Assembly (NCBI RefSeq): GCF_020085105.1
Contig: NC_058047.1
Location: 16,006,001-16,070,000 of the forward strand
Reading direction: 5' to 3'
DNA from: Siniperca chuatsi
Taxonomy: Eukaryota; Chordata; Actinopteri; Centrarchiformes; Sinipercidae
Length of the DNA stretch: 64,000 nt
Position 1 is the stretch's first letter, and the number at the start of each line of letters is the position of its first letter. Positions 48,170-61,369 of the stretch are shown here, one piece after another. The position numbers and the translations under genes were made by a program. The notes under the pieces are model-generated. The model saw nothing but the letters and a program-made list of their open reading frames with translations, was not told the DNA's origin and did no database searches.

Positions 48170-48245
48170 TGCTCTGCATGTCTCTCGGTATCGCGTTTGT
48201 CAAAGCAAATAGCCCAGTCACCACTCTATTCAGACTGGCGAGCAG
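48170..48245 (+). other. Possible noncoding exon or conserved element
   Basis: A long pyrimidine tract ending in CACACACAG precedes this 76-bp segment, and it is followed by a donor-like GTAAAA. It is balanced in composition and not repetitive, unlike its surroundings. It could be a second 5' UTR exon of ctxn1 or an enhancer. It contains a short open frame from an ATG at 48178, with no known motif. Confidence 0.22.
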
Positions 48246-49866
48246 GTAAAAAATGGTTTGCCTATCGCATTTCCTCAATGATTTGAAACTTGGTCTGCCA
48301 CAGGAGATGTGATTTTAGATTATTAATGAGGCTCCACAACACTTTGTCTTTCCCTCCATCATGTGAGCAAACAAATGAAGGGGGTCAACAAGTGAACAAA
48401 TGGCCCACTGTAACAGTGCACTGAAAAATGAAGGTGATGTAATGCAGTATCAGTGTTTATAATTGTGCATTCATTACTGCTAATGTGGCCGTAATGACAC
48501 CATAATCAGCTTGCTAATTGAGTGTCATGACTGGGGATGCTGGTGCTGTGTTCTCCCCACAGATGGCTAATGTCACTGTCACTGTTACTTATGGAGCAAA
48601 GCGTGATAATAATCACATTATATGATGAAATAAGGAAGGAATGACTTAATCTTCTCCTTATGGTCCACATTAGAAATAGTCAATGCTAATGGAAAAGTTG
48701 TGCAATGTCTGTAGTTTTATTTTAAGGGTCTCGTTCTGATGTTATATTGTGCAGATTTAATGTCCTCATTAGAGCTTTATTAGTAACATTTTTGGACAAT
48801 TATCTCAGTGCTTTCCTAACCAGGTGCCTCTTGTTCTTTCAGGTGGCGAGTTAAAAGAAACTGCTGTCACTCACCGGTTGCTCAGCTTAACTAGTAACAT
48901 CTGATGACGCCACGTCTGGTAAAGGCCCTCTGTCATGTCTGCTGAAGAACAGCCCCATAAACAGATTCTGCGTTCAACAGACTGAAGATCAAACTGGATG
49001 AAGCCACTTTTCATTTATGGCAGTTTAACAAACACAAACTCACTCTCTCAGAACCTTCTAACTCATTCTCTACCACTTGCTGCTGCTCTGCTTGTCAAGA
49101 GAGGCAGTTTTTGGGAGAGATCATCCCAACTTATTTGTACACTCTGACCCACTTATCACGCTCCTGTAAGCAAAAGGGAAAACGTTGCATTAAGCAGGCA
49201 ACATCAGCAAAAGTGATGCACTGTTATTCGGGGCCATTGATCCACTGACCTCCTGATTTAACACGCACACACACAAGACACACACCTGCTGTTGCTGGCC
49301 TCTGCACATGCTTTAAATAGCCTTGTGTTTGTAAAACTTGGGTCTAGCTCACACACTTAAAACAGCTATACCCAATTGGGTGTTAGAAGTCCATCTGCAC
49401 ACTATTAACTCCCATAGAGAACACTGACCTTGACTGCGATCCGACACGTGTTTGTGTGTTTGCATTAGCAGGAGGCAATGCCGCGTCCTGTCTGCTCTGA
49501 TTGAGAGTGAGAATGAGAGAGCTGATGTGGCAGAGTGGCCTGATAAATACTCAAAAAACATTATGCCCTGAGGGTCGGCCACTCAAATAAGAAAGCCATA
49601 GAGCTTCATTACACTGTTGAGTCAGTTCCTCAAAATACGTGACACTAAAACATAGTCCATATTAATTGAAAAGTGTGTGTGCGTATGCATGTATGTCTGT
49701 CACATTGTCAGAGCAGATTAGGGCCAGGCTTTTCTGGGTCATGTCACTTTGATCGTTGGACAAATACATCACTCTCTGACCTGGAGATTGCGCTGCAGTC
49801 TCACTTGTTAACTACCTGCTTTTTCTTTAGGCCACATGCCCTTCACCCAACAAACAGGGTCTATAA

Positions 49867-50331
<465 letters not shown>

Positions 50332-51548
50332 GGCGATGTGTAATGACTGGGTGGAAAGGGGAATATTTCATGGCAAATAGACAGATTCTTTAAGAGCATT
50401 GACTAATTTAGATGTGGAAATGGACTGCACCAATACATAATATTGTGAATGCACTCTAAGAGGGGGGTTTACCTGATGTTGAAGTATGCCTGGTTTAAAT
50501 CACAGCCTGTGTACTGGTTTAAATATGAGGCTGCAGGATGCTATGTAACCATAATATCTCTGGTTCAACAACAGACACACAGACAACTGGAATCCCTGTG
50601 AATACTCACAGAGACACCCAAACCCAGATGTTGGACCATGAAGGACAGAAATAATGAGCTGCACAGCTGCCTTAACCTGACCCACTGTACTTGTCGAACA
50701 TGCTACCATATCACAACATCACTTTAGTGCTAGGTTTTCCAAACTCCAGAGCTTTTCAGTATTAAAACACGCTATGATTTTGGGAAAACCACATTCACTT
50801 ACGACATAGCTTCTAACCTCAAAGCTACATTTTTGATTAGAACGCTCGACATGCAGAACGCAGGCAGAACTTAAATGAAGGAGTTTACACTTGAGCAGAT
50901 GCCCCTTTAATGAACCAATGTCCACTGTAAAGCATTGAAGTGTTAAGTGCTGATCCAGGAGCACAAATCCTCACATTTTTTTCGATTTTGGACACTGATC
51001 CTCGAGCAGCACTGCAGTTTCAGATGCTTTTAAAGGCCCAAGCAGGTAGTTTGCGTCTCCATAAAATTTTGTCCGCATATGTTTCGTGTGTTACTGTGAC
51101 TATAACTGAGAAGCCATATTGAAACTATATAATCTCTTATTACTGCAAGTAGAGTTTATGTTCACTGGTTGTGTCCTTTGCTTTAGTCAGCCTGCCAAGT
51201 GTGGTGATGAAGCAAACAGCAACCATTAGGCAAAAGAAAGCTGTATTTTTCTATTCTTGACTCAAGTTTGGGAGTCTAATTTTTGCTATCTTTCTGTCCT
51301 CCTCTTACTGTATCAATCTTTAGACTGTGGATTTTTGAGGTAGTCATGCAGCCACGTCTTAGAAGGAGGCAAAGCAAATAGCTTTGCTTTTTGTGTGTTT
51401 TTTAATTACATATTTTTCTGACTATCTGCTTTGTTTTTGATACACTGGGTTGAATCAGTGAAAATGATTTTCTTTTTGAATTACTCTTCCTAATTTCCAC
51501 TGATAGCTGGACTGTGTAGAAGGTCCACATTGTTCATGCTGGAAATGA

Positions 51549-51554
51549 AATAAA
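51549..51554 (+). terminator. ctxn1: ctxn1 poly(A) signal
   Basis: AATAAA in GAAATAAATGATT, about 1.2 kb after the ctxn1 stop codon and 118 bp before the facing fibrillin signal. Confidence 0.7.
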
Positions 51555-51671
51555 TGATTACTACTTATTTGTTACCTTCTGTCACTTTTGTTAGCCATGG
51601 ACATTTACACACATGCATAAGAGAAAAGAAAATCTCAGAACACAAGACTTTAAAAATATAACCCACAATAC

Positions 51672-51677
51672 TTTATT
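51672..51677 (-). terminator. fbn3: Fibrillin poly(A) signal (distal)
   Basis: TTTATT on the + strand is AATAAA on the fibrillin strand. This would give a 2.6-kb 3' UTR (51650-54285). A second signal at 52704-52709 would give about 1.6 kb. Which is used cannot be read from sequence. No gene is seen within the UTR. Confidence 0.5.
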
Positions 51678-54285
51678 GCCATTAAAGTCACTGGACAAAA
51701 GTTTACAATATTATGTGAATCACTCTAATTTTACAGACTGCCATTTGGTGTCAGAAATCTTTGGTTTTTGTCTTTGCACAAAGATGATAATCATTCAGGT
51801 TATTAAAGATGTTTCATGATGGCTGATTGATTTATTGATCCACAGCTAGCAGATGTGGTGTGACTGGATGATTGTCATTTCAGCTGTTAGTTAGACTTAG
51901 GCTTATGGTGAACATCTGAACAACTGAAACAGGCTCCTTATTTTCTAAAGTATAAAGTATAAAGCACATATTTCAATGCAAGCAGATGACGACAGTATTG
52001 TTTCAAGTTTGACACTGAAGCTGAGATACAGTAAGCACACGCAACACACTGCCTTTTTTTAAACATAGTGGCAAATAAAAGTAAAATTACAATCTGACAA
52101 TAAAGATACAAAGTATACAAAGTTTCCCAGGTTAGAAAATGGTTATGTATTATAAACATTGCCTAGGCTGTGGGACAGTGCAGCAACCATGACTGTTAAG
52201 AGAAAAAGATGATCGTTTAGCACCATAGATCCAAGCTGGAGATGGTCAAGTTTGCATTGATCCCTATGGCATTGTACAGACAGTGTAAGTTTGTGTGAGC
52301 TTATAGATGATGGGAATGTTAATTACCTTAAAGTCTGATGTGTTTTGATTTTGCTAATGGCTGATTTGACTGGTGACAGTGGTTTCAAACAATACAGTCA
52401 ACAAATACAATGCTGCATTAGCATTTTTTTGTTTTGCTTCTTTTTTTCTCAACAAAACAAAGTCAACAGCACTAAAGGCCTTCAATCTTGGGTTTACTGT
52501 GAGTATTCATTTTGGCAGCCTTGACATTTAAAAAAAACATCTACATTTCACTTAAAAATATACAATTTAATTTTCAAGAAGCAAGTTTGATAATATTGTT
52601 TTTTCAGCACTGAGACAATACAAAAGACAGACATAAACAACAACAATAAATCCTAGCAAAAAAAAAATGAAGTCACTTTTGCAATCCAGATTCAAGACTG
52701 CACTTTATTTGTACAGCGTAAGAGATGGTATTATCTAGCACCCTTTTTCTCTTTGAGAGAAAAAAAATTATGAGAAATGAAAGATGACCTGACAGATATT
52801 TGTTTTTTTGTGAGGTTTCGTGTTCACCTGTGCGTGCCCTTACACTGTAAAGCACCACCTTTAGTTACAGCTTAAGTAATGTTAACATGTCATGTACCTT
52901 TGAGACTGTTACTGTATTCAGCTGTGTGTCTCTTTGTGTTGTAAACGAGGCTCAGACCTCAGACATCAAGCTCACGGTAAAGTCAAAGAAGTCAGATAAA
53001 GTCAGCTTATTGTCAAATTCAGTCTCCCAACACCGGCTGTCAGCTGCAGCTCTATTCTCCTAAAGTATTTATGTTTAGGAGTTTGTCGTAGAAATGCAGA
53101 ACCAGGAGAAGCTACAAACCTCTGACAGCCGACAAGGGAAAAAGCTGGCTCTCAGGTCCAGAATCAGTGCACCTGAAGTCTTAATCCCTACAAGGACAAA
53201 TACAAACGTGACCTGATCTATCTTCTTTTAAGTCTACGAGCTACTAACTGGTGTATTCCCTGCTCATGATGGATGCTGAGCGACACTAGCACCCTCTTTT
53301 GTTTTAAAGTTAGCATCACAGCATGGTGTCCATACTCGCTGAGAAGTACTGAGGTAACTAAACATGACAGCACACACACGAAAACACGCTAATCCCTGCT
53401 TGCCGCTGCCCACAGGCAGGACAAAAGTCAGTCGCATCAGAGCAGAACACAGCTTGCTGTTTTCTCGTCTGAAAATTGGTTGGCATCCAGCTATAAAACA
53501 GACCGCTACGGACTAAAGAACCTGAAATGCTGTGTAAATGTTGCAGTCCTTCGTGTTAACATTATTCAAACAGCACAAATACATTAAATGACACACTACA
53601 TTACTGAGAGGGGCGGATGTGACAAACCTTTTTCCCCAGTGTTGTGATTTTAACCAAGATCACAGAGAGGTGAGAAAGTCCTTGGACCACCATGATGGCA
53701 CCCAACCCCCTTATCTTTAGCCTTAATATCACTTCTTTATAACACTGAACAAAAAGACATCACTTAAGATCCTGCACTGTGATTTAAATACTCCCATACA
53801 TGTTGCATAAAGATAGTTTTGGCCACTCTCAGCACCTAATAACTAATAAAAACCCCTCTTCTGTATAATTTCTTGTTTTGCTTGTCTACAAAAGTGATTC
53901 ATGGCCCATCTGTCTGCCATTTTGTCTTTATTAAGGGGCTATGGTCCAAGCACTAGGGCACCTCTCTGCCATCTCCTCCACTGGCTCTCTCAGTGGAATG
54001 AGAATGAGTGCTGGGTTGGGTACAAGTGGAGGGGTGCAAGAGGAAATGTAGTCAGGGGAAAAAACAAAACACAAAACATGAACATATAATAACATAAACA
54101 GTAACAAAGTGGTGGTAGAGTTGGGCTGATTGACTCAGTCTTTCATAGCCCTTGATTACCCCCTGTTGGTGGGGATGGTCCTGCAGGATGGAGCTGGCGG
54201 GGAGAAGTTATTGGATAAAAGGGCAGGTTAAAACTCAAAGGCTTTAGGAATCAGTCCAGGACAGGATTGCGAGCGCACTCTGAGC

Positions 54286-55015
54286 TCAGTGCAGGAGGAT
54301 GTGGAGCTTGATACGCAGGGCGTCTCCTATTTCCCCTTGTAGGTAGTCACTGTCGTGCTGCTCCTCCAGCTGGTGTAGTCTTCGGGGCCCAAACAGCCGC
54401 AGACTGGCGATCTCTAGTCGGTAGGATCCCGGTGGAGGCGGCCTCTTGCCAAGCCGGAGCACACTCTTTCCATCTCGGCGTTCCAGCAGGCGAAAGTGTT
54501 CATTAGCGTTACCATGGGTGATGACATAGCGTACGTGGTTCTCCAGGGGCTGCAGGGCAGGCAGAAGCTCTAGTAGAGGCTCCTTGTTAAGCAGCAAGGG
54601 CAGAGAAAGATTCATGAAGATGGCGTCCTGGGTGTCTACACTGGCCATACTCACTGCTGAATCCTATAGTGAGAAAAAGGACAGAGAGAGGGAAATGAAA
54701 CACAAGGTAGCAGAAACTTCACACACTCAGATACAGACCACAACAGACTAATTTTCTAACATCAGAGCACATGGATTTTGAATTCTTTAGAAATCAAAGT
54801 GACCTAACCCTAACACTGAAACTGACAGGAACATTGAGAAGCAGTTTGTCAACACACATACCTGGTTGATTTCATTTTCATCAGCATTGCGTTTGTGTCG
54901 TCCGTTCTTTCCTCCTCCATTTATCTTACACTCATAGCAGGCTTCAGGTGACAGACTCTCATCCTCCTCACCCTCCACAAACTGGCTTGGGAAACCTGAG
55001 CCTGTTATACAGTGA
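54286..55015 (-). CDS. fbn3: Fibrillin C-terminal exons with furin site and propeptide
   Basis: The last two coding exons (54862-55015, 54286-54663) carry the conserved [13 protein letters not shown] segment, then GRHKR (R-H-K-R coded at 54889-54900), a furin-type cleavage site. Cleavage there would release the C-terminal propeptide of about 139 residues (the equivalent of asprosin in FBN1), which ends [16 protein letters not shown] at TGA 54286-54288. Propeptide removal is needed for microfibril assembly in known fibrillins. The final exon has an AG acceptor at 54664-54665. Confidence 0.88.
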
Positions 55016-58000
55016 CTGGATGGAAACAAGAAGTGAAAATTAATTTCAAATTCATGCGCAATATTCCCAGCCAATGAAACATGGTCAAATGTTTTACTCA
55101 AAAAATATCTACTGACACCACTTTCCACTTGAGAAACCTGGTGGCTTAAATGAATCTTTAATTCGTGTTCCCTCACCCCTGTCCGGCTCTGTAGAAACCT
55201 CCAGGACAGCCACACAGGTAGCCTCCATCGGTGTTGGAGCAGCCGTAGATACAGGGGTTGCTGCCTGTGCTACATTCATTCACATCTTGGCAGCCACCAG
55301 CACCCTGCTCGAAGTCAAAGCCAGAGGGACACACACACTTGAAGCTGCCCAGTGTGTTGTAGCAGGAGGCAGAGCCACACACTGTTGCTGCCTGACACTC
55401 GTTTTCATCTGCAGTGGAAAAAGAAGGTGAGTGTGTTTGGAGATGATACAGTACATGCCTGGTGGCAATTTCTTTTTGCTTGTTGATGGATAATAATTCA
55501 GCATTACTGTCAGATAGGATGATTATATTGATGGAGAATTTTTACATCAAAATTTAAGGAGAAAATTACTTTTGAAACAAATGCCTTAGTATAATTTTAT
55601 CCAGTTGCGTATTGTTATGCACAGTCCTTCAGAGGAGTATAAGTTATCAGTTATATTTTTACAAATAATTTCAAATTCTTATATGCCAACATGATATGAT
55701 CATCCTGATATCTATTATGATAATTCCACAATCATTCCACAATAACAAGGCATTTTCAATCACTTAACACTAATAATTTAAGGAGAAAGATTATTGCAAG
55801 TTTGTTTGAATTAATACCACATTTCTGCTTACATGAATCAGCGATTTTTATGCAAAATTATAATATAGATGAACATATTGTTGCAGTCTTTTAACTTATA
55901 ATAAGCCTTAAAAGACTTGGAAATCAACCGTAATAAATTCCCCATGTCCTCTATACAACTGTGTACTGGTGCCTTTAATTTTCCTTTCTGTCAACTCACA
56001 GACTGAGTCAGTGTAACTCACCCACGCACTGGTTCCACTGGTAGTGCTGCACGTAGCCCTGAGGACAGCCGCAGCGGTAACCTCCCAGCATGTTCTGACA
56101 GCCGTGCTGACAGCGGTGGTTACTGCCACACTCATCCACATCTGAGGAAAATGAAAATAAAGGCTTTTAATTTCTTATTGTTAGCAGTGACACTAGCGCA
56201 ACTCAGTGCAACTGCTATTTTCTGCCCCCTTCAATTACCTCCATCACACCTGAGCAGAACCCTTTCCATTTTTCCATGATTTTGGAATTTAAAAAGGACC
56301 CTGTGTGAGAGACCTGCCTCTCTAAACTAGATTTAACAAAATGTAAAGGTTATTGTGTCTGCTCACCCTCACACTCCATGCCTGTGGTGTCCAACGAGAA
56401 GCCTTTAGAGCATTCACAGTTGAAGCTACCAGGCGTGTTGACACAAGAGGCCCGGGAACCACATGCACTGTTCTGAGCAGCACACTCATTATTGTCTGCA
56501 AAGAGGAGAGAAACACATTATTGATATTTTATTTGAATCAAAGATGCCTTTTTTGTTTTTTTGTTCTTCCTCAAGACAAAACGTTTTTTCATTTGCAGGG
56601 TAACACTGATCTCCTGTCTTGTACTCACCGATACAGGCGGTCTGGTGCTGTGTGAAGCCAGGAGGACACTTGCAGGTGAAGCCTCCAATGGTGTTGACAC
56701 AGAGGAACTGGCAGTTATGCTGCTTAGTCGAACATTCATCCAGATCTTAGAGGGAAAGAAGAAAGCACTTAACATCCATCAAAACCAAATTACATAGAGT
56801 AATATAGTGTATAAAAATGATATGAGAACAGTATTTTATTTGTAACATACAATAATAATACAAAACAGAACCCAGACTAATACGGTTAACTTTTAAAAAG
56901 GTCATTTAATAGAATGTAATGGTTTTAATGAAGCTATAAAATAACCTACAAACAAACAAATCAAGAGTCCACCTACCTTTGCAAGTCTTTCCATCTGGCT
57001 GTAGGTTGTATCCTCTGGGGCAGGAGCAGAGGTAGCTGCCCTCTGTGTTTTTACACAAGAAGTTACAGGGCTTCGGAGAGAGAGCGCACTCATCCATATC
57101 TGGAATGTGCAGACAGAGGAATTAGGAATATGGGCAGGGATGCTGTCGAAAATGTTTGTAGGCTGATACCAATGTTATAAATAAAATGCTGAAATAATGT
57201 GACAACATTCAGCATCTATAAAACCAATATATCTTTGCAACCAAACTGACAGATAACAAGAGAGAGCGTGAGAGCAGAGATCAGCCATACCAACACAGGA
57301 GGTTGCAGTGAAGTCAGTTTTGTAGCCCACATTACAGTGACAGCGGAAGGATCCGATGGTGTTGATGCACTGACCGTTCCGGCACAGATCTGGCATCACC
57401 TGGCACTCGTTGATGTCTGGAAGTACAGAGACATTTTAGAAAGTGATCTGGATTAGACAGATACTCACGCTGCCAAACTAACATAATTCAACAAAGGACT
57501 TTTTATGTGTCCTTCTTGTAGCTGCATTTAAACTTGATGTACCTCAACTTGCTTAGTGTTTTTCCGAAAATTTTAATTCTATTTATTTAGTTTTTGTAAC
57601 TACTTTAAAAGATTGGGGTGATTAAAATTAAATAAAATTTTAAAAAAGAGAAATAAAATGGTAGTTTTGTTAAAGTGTCTTCTATATATACTATACTACT
57701 ATACTATATATCACTCAGTATTATTACTGTGCTACTCACCTCTACCGTCCGTGGTGTAGCCAGGTCCAAGTGGGCACATCTTCTTGTACTGTACGGTGCC
57801 AGGCAGCGGGCAAAGCTCACACTGTGATCCCCAGCCTCGGCCCATGTTGCAGCAGCACTCAGACTTGGTCACACTGCTCCTGCTGGTGGATGACTGCTGG
57901 CACATCGTCTGCAGAACCTCGGTGTAACAGTAGCCCTTTCGGTTGTCTGAAGGAAAGGATGACAGGAGGTTTGAGATGGAAGAAAAAATAAAGGACTTTT

Positions 58001-59769
58001 GGTTCTTCAACTGAATTTAAAACAAGAGTATAAGCACAATTTCAGTTACGATCACTTCACCCCAACAGTGTGTGACAACATGTTGTTAGGCAGTAGTGAT
58101 CTTACCAATACATTCCGTTCCAGTGGAGCTCGGATCGAAACCGTCATTGCACTCGCAGCGGTAGCTTCCCACTGTGTTGACACAGCGCCCGTTCTTACAG
58201 ATGCCAGGCTTGGCACGGCACTCGTTCAGGTCTGCCAGTGTACAGAGCAAAGGATTGGAGGATGAAGAGAGTGAAGTGCCAGATAAATCCAGAAACAACA
58301 GCAGATATTGGGTGAAGACTGAGGCGAACCTCTCACATTGGCTGAAACATTTTTACTCACCCATACAGCCCTCTCCATCTGGTCTGCGCTGCATGCCAGG
58401 AGGGCAGATACACATAAAGGTGCCAATCAGGTTCTTACAGGTCATACCCTTGGAGTCACAGTCATCCAGACCCTCTGAGCACTCATCCTGGTCTGGTGAG
58501 GGACAATGAGAGATGGCCAATAGGTAAAACTGTTAAATCCTGTTTCATTGGTGTCAAAGAATTACTACAGCCCGCAGAAAAGCAGTGATAATCAGAGATG
58601 ACTGGAGTCAAGCAGATAAATGTGACACTTCACAAACAGGAAACCTGCTGTGCCCTCTCACCTCTGCACATGCGTTGGTCATCTCGCAGCACATAGCCAG
58701 CAGGACACATACACTCATAGGAACCAAAGGTGTTAACACACCGGAAGGCACACAACAGAGGATTCTGGGAGCACTCGTTGATGTCTGGAGTCAAGAAGAG
58801 AGACAGATTGGTTTAAATGATAACAAAAATAAGAGTACCTGCGCAAATGTGTATTACTATGTGAATGACTGACCTTCACAGGTCATCATGGGTCCAGGTT
58901 CAAAGCCCTCCTGGCACGAACACTCGAAACCTCCCACCACATTAGTACAGGTTCCATTTCCACATGGGCTTCCTATGGAGCACTCGTCAGCGTCTGGAGA
59001 AGACAGAAAGCGACGATAGATAGAGAAGGCAATTAAAACCAATGAAACATTTATATTGTGCCTGAGATTTTAAAAGCACTCATTAGCAGCTTAAATGTTA
59101 GTCCAAAAATAGATAGAGGAAAAAGTTGAGCTCTTGTGCTACTGGAGCAAGGAAAATAACATCAGACCTGGGTGATAAGACTGACTATAAATTCGGAGAC
59201 ATGGCTATAAAGATCGCAGAGGTCACAGTTCCTAAAAAGAAGTTCTGCAGCCATTGATTTTTCTTTGTCTGCTCAACTGCTGCTGTTTCATGATAAATAC
59301 TCTTCTCTTCTTCTATGATTCCAGGGCTAGTATAACTAATAGATTACAAAAGCATCAATTATAAGAAAATGTTGCAGATTGTTATCTTTAATTTCAGAAA
59401 CCATCTCACCAATACAATTGACTCCAGTGTAATCCAGGTTGTATCCAAAGGGGCATTCACAGCGGAATGAACCATCTGTGTTGATGCAGATACCATTCTG
59501 GCAGATGCCTGGGTTATCCAGACACTCATTCATATCTAGAGAGCGCAAGAGAGAATTAGCACATTTTTTAAACATATACAAAACCCCCACAATTGGCTGC
59601 TATGCTGTAGCACTCACCTTCGCGAGCACCTTCGTTCGGTCCAAGCAGGACTCCGTGGCCGTAGGGACACAGAGTGTCAAAAGCAGCTGGAGACACCCCC
59701 CACCCCCAAAAAAGGTAACTTCATTATTCTACAAATGTCTTCCTGTGCATGTGTATGTCTTAATTAAAG

Positions 59770-59846
<77 letters not shown>

Positions 59847-60893
59847 TGTGTGTGTCTGTGTTACACACCCTCGCTCTCTCGTGGGCACAGCTCACAGGGA
59901 AGTCCCCAGCCCTCGCCAGGCATCTTGCTGCAGCAGCACTTAGCCTTGGTGGTGTTGAAAGCTTTGGGGACGGAGCATTTTCCTGCCTCGAATTTGGTGA
60001 AACAGAAGCTCTCTCTGGTATCTGCCATAAAAAAACAAAAACAAAAATCCACTAAATCTTCTGTTTTACTGTAGATGGACAGTAAATGATCTGTTATTCA
60101 TGAGACACACAAAGTCAAAAAGCCTGCTCCACCACCTTAGTAAGGGAGATAAAATATGTCAGATTACCACCACATTCATTCAAAATCATCAACACTGTCT
60201 GCTGTGGCCTACTGTTAACTAACAGCTTCTCTCACCGTAGCAGCGCCGTTTGTTGTCAGAGAGTATGAAGCCTGGCTGGCAGGTGCACTGGAAGCTGCCG
60301 GGGGTGTTGGTGCAGGTGCCAAACTGGCAGATGTTGGGCTCCACCTCACACTCGTTGATATCTGGGAAGGGAGCGTAAAAGAGGTGAAAAGACAGTTAGT
60401 GTATTTGTGAGTGTGTGTTAGAGCAGATGGCTCGGTTGCTGGTTTGAGTATATGTGGAGCATTTAGTCCGCACTTAAGAGTGTCTATCCCTGTATGTGTG
60501 TATTTGTGCCTTACCTATACACTGGTCATTTTGCACCTCATAGCCAGGAGGGCAGATACATCTGAAGGATCCGTCCAGATTCTGACAAGTTCCGGGAGAG
60601 CAAGTGCCGGGCAGACTCACACACTCATTGATATCTGTGAAAAATGTACAAATCAGAGAATGTGTGTTTATGTCTGTATATGTCAGATAAACTGTACTGT
60701 ATGAAGGTCTATAAATACCCCACCATGCTCTTACTTTTTCTTGTATATTTAATCACTGACTTACCGACACAGTTCTTCCCATCCGGAGTATTCTCATAAC
60801 CCTCATTGCAGAGACACTGGAAGGACCCGAGTCCATTGATACACTGTCCGTTCCTGCACACTTGGCCCTGGAGGGCACTGCACTCATCTATGT
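54286..60893 (-). CDS. fbn3: Fibrillin, 3' portion (19 coding exons; 5' end outside window)
   Basis: Fibrillins are secreted glycoproteins that assemble into extracellular microfibrils and bind latent TGF-beta complexes and BMPs. Exons in transcript order: 60765-60893, 60515-60634, 60236-60361, 59869-60021, 59618-59686, 59410-59535, 58874-58993, 58662-58784, 58361-58492, 58106-58231, 57740-57946, 57291-57416, 56977-57099, 56629-56745, 56367-56495, 56022-56141, 55177-55408, 54862-55015, 54286-54663. The frame is open through all joins (about 935 residues). Order: 3 cbEGF, TB, 5 cbEGF, TB, 7 cbEGF, C-terminal domain, which is exactly the fibrillin end. Most cbEGF exons are single modules starting D-x-D/N-E-C with the same splice phase. 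FBN3 is favoured by neighbours shared with human 19p13.2; sequence alone does not exclude an fbn2-type name. Upstream exons lie beyond 64000. Confidence 0.93.
57740..57946 (-). CDS. fbn3: Fibrillin TB (8-Cys) domain before the last seven cbEGF modules
   Basis: One exon encodes the Cys-rich TB module with the triple-Cys signature ([12 protein letters not shown]) and CELCPLPGT. In fibrillin-1 this is TB7. It has no RGD. Confidence 0.88.
59618..60021 (-). CDS. fbn3: Fibrillin TB domain split over two exons
   Basis: The exons 59869-60021 and 59618-59686 encode [22 protein letters not shown] and then [11 protein letters not shown]. The first part ends in phase 1 and the second opens with CT, restoring Gly. 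The separating intron is only 182 bp and about half of it is dinucleotide repeat. This corresponds to TB6 of fibrillin-1. Confidence 0.85.
59772..59861. repeat. (TG)n tract, (CA)n on the fibrillin strand
   Basis: About 90 bp of TG with a few interruptions. On the fibrillin transcript it reads as CA repeat and starts within about 10 nt of the 5' splice site at 59868. Confidence 0.93.
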
Positions 60894-60959
60894 CTGTAAG
60901 GTAAACATTGAAAGGATAATGAATTTTTTGAATAAATTAATTATTTTCCTGGCATCAAG

Positions 60960-61190
60960 AGTTTCTGAAATAATAATAATGATAATATCTTTATTTACAT
61001 AGCACTTATCAAAACAAAGTTACAAAGTGCTTCAAATAGCAAGCAAAGAACACATAAAACATTAAATTAAATTACAAATGAATTAAAAACAAATGAAAAA
61101 CAGCAGTAATAAAATAAAAATATTAAACGAACCACAGTAAATAATAAAAACTGGAATCTGATGAAATCTGGGAAGGCGGTGCGATAAAAG
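60960..61190. repeat. Dispersed repeat fragment
   Basis: Begins with an AATAATAATAATGATAATA stretch, then TTTACATAGCACTTATCAAA and GTTACAAAGTGCTTCAAATA, a motif set seen widely in fish repeats. It lies between the first fibrillin exon of the window and the L2-like element. Confidence 0.45.
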
Positions 61191-61369
61191 GACGTTTTAA
61201 GCTTAGATTCAAAAGAAGCCACTGACTCAGCCTGACTTATTTCCTTGGGCGTTCCAGAGCCTCTGGGCTCTTATTTCAAAAGCTCTTAATCTTTTGTATT
61301 TGATGTGTAGCTAATACATCAGCAAATGATCTGGGCTTTGTAGATAATTGGCTGACTTTCTGGGAAAGA

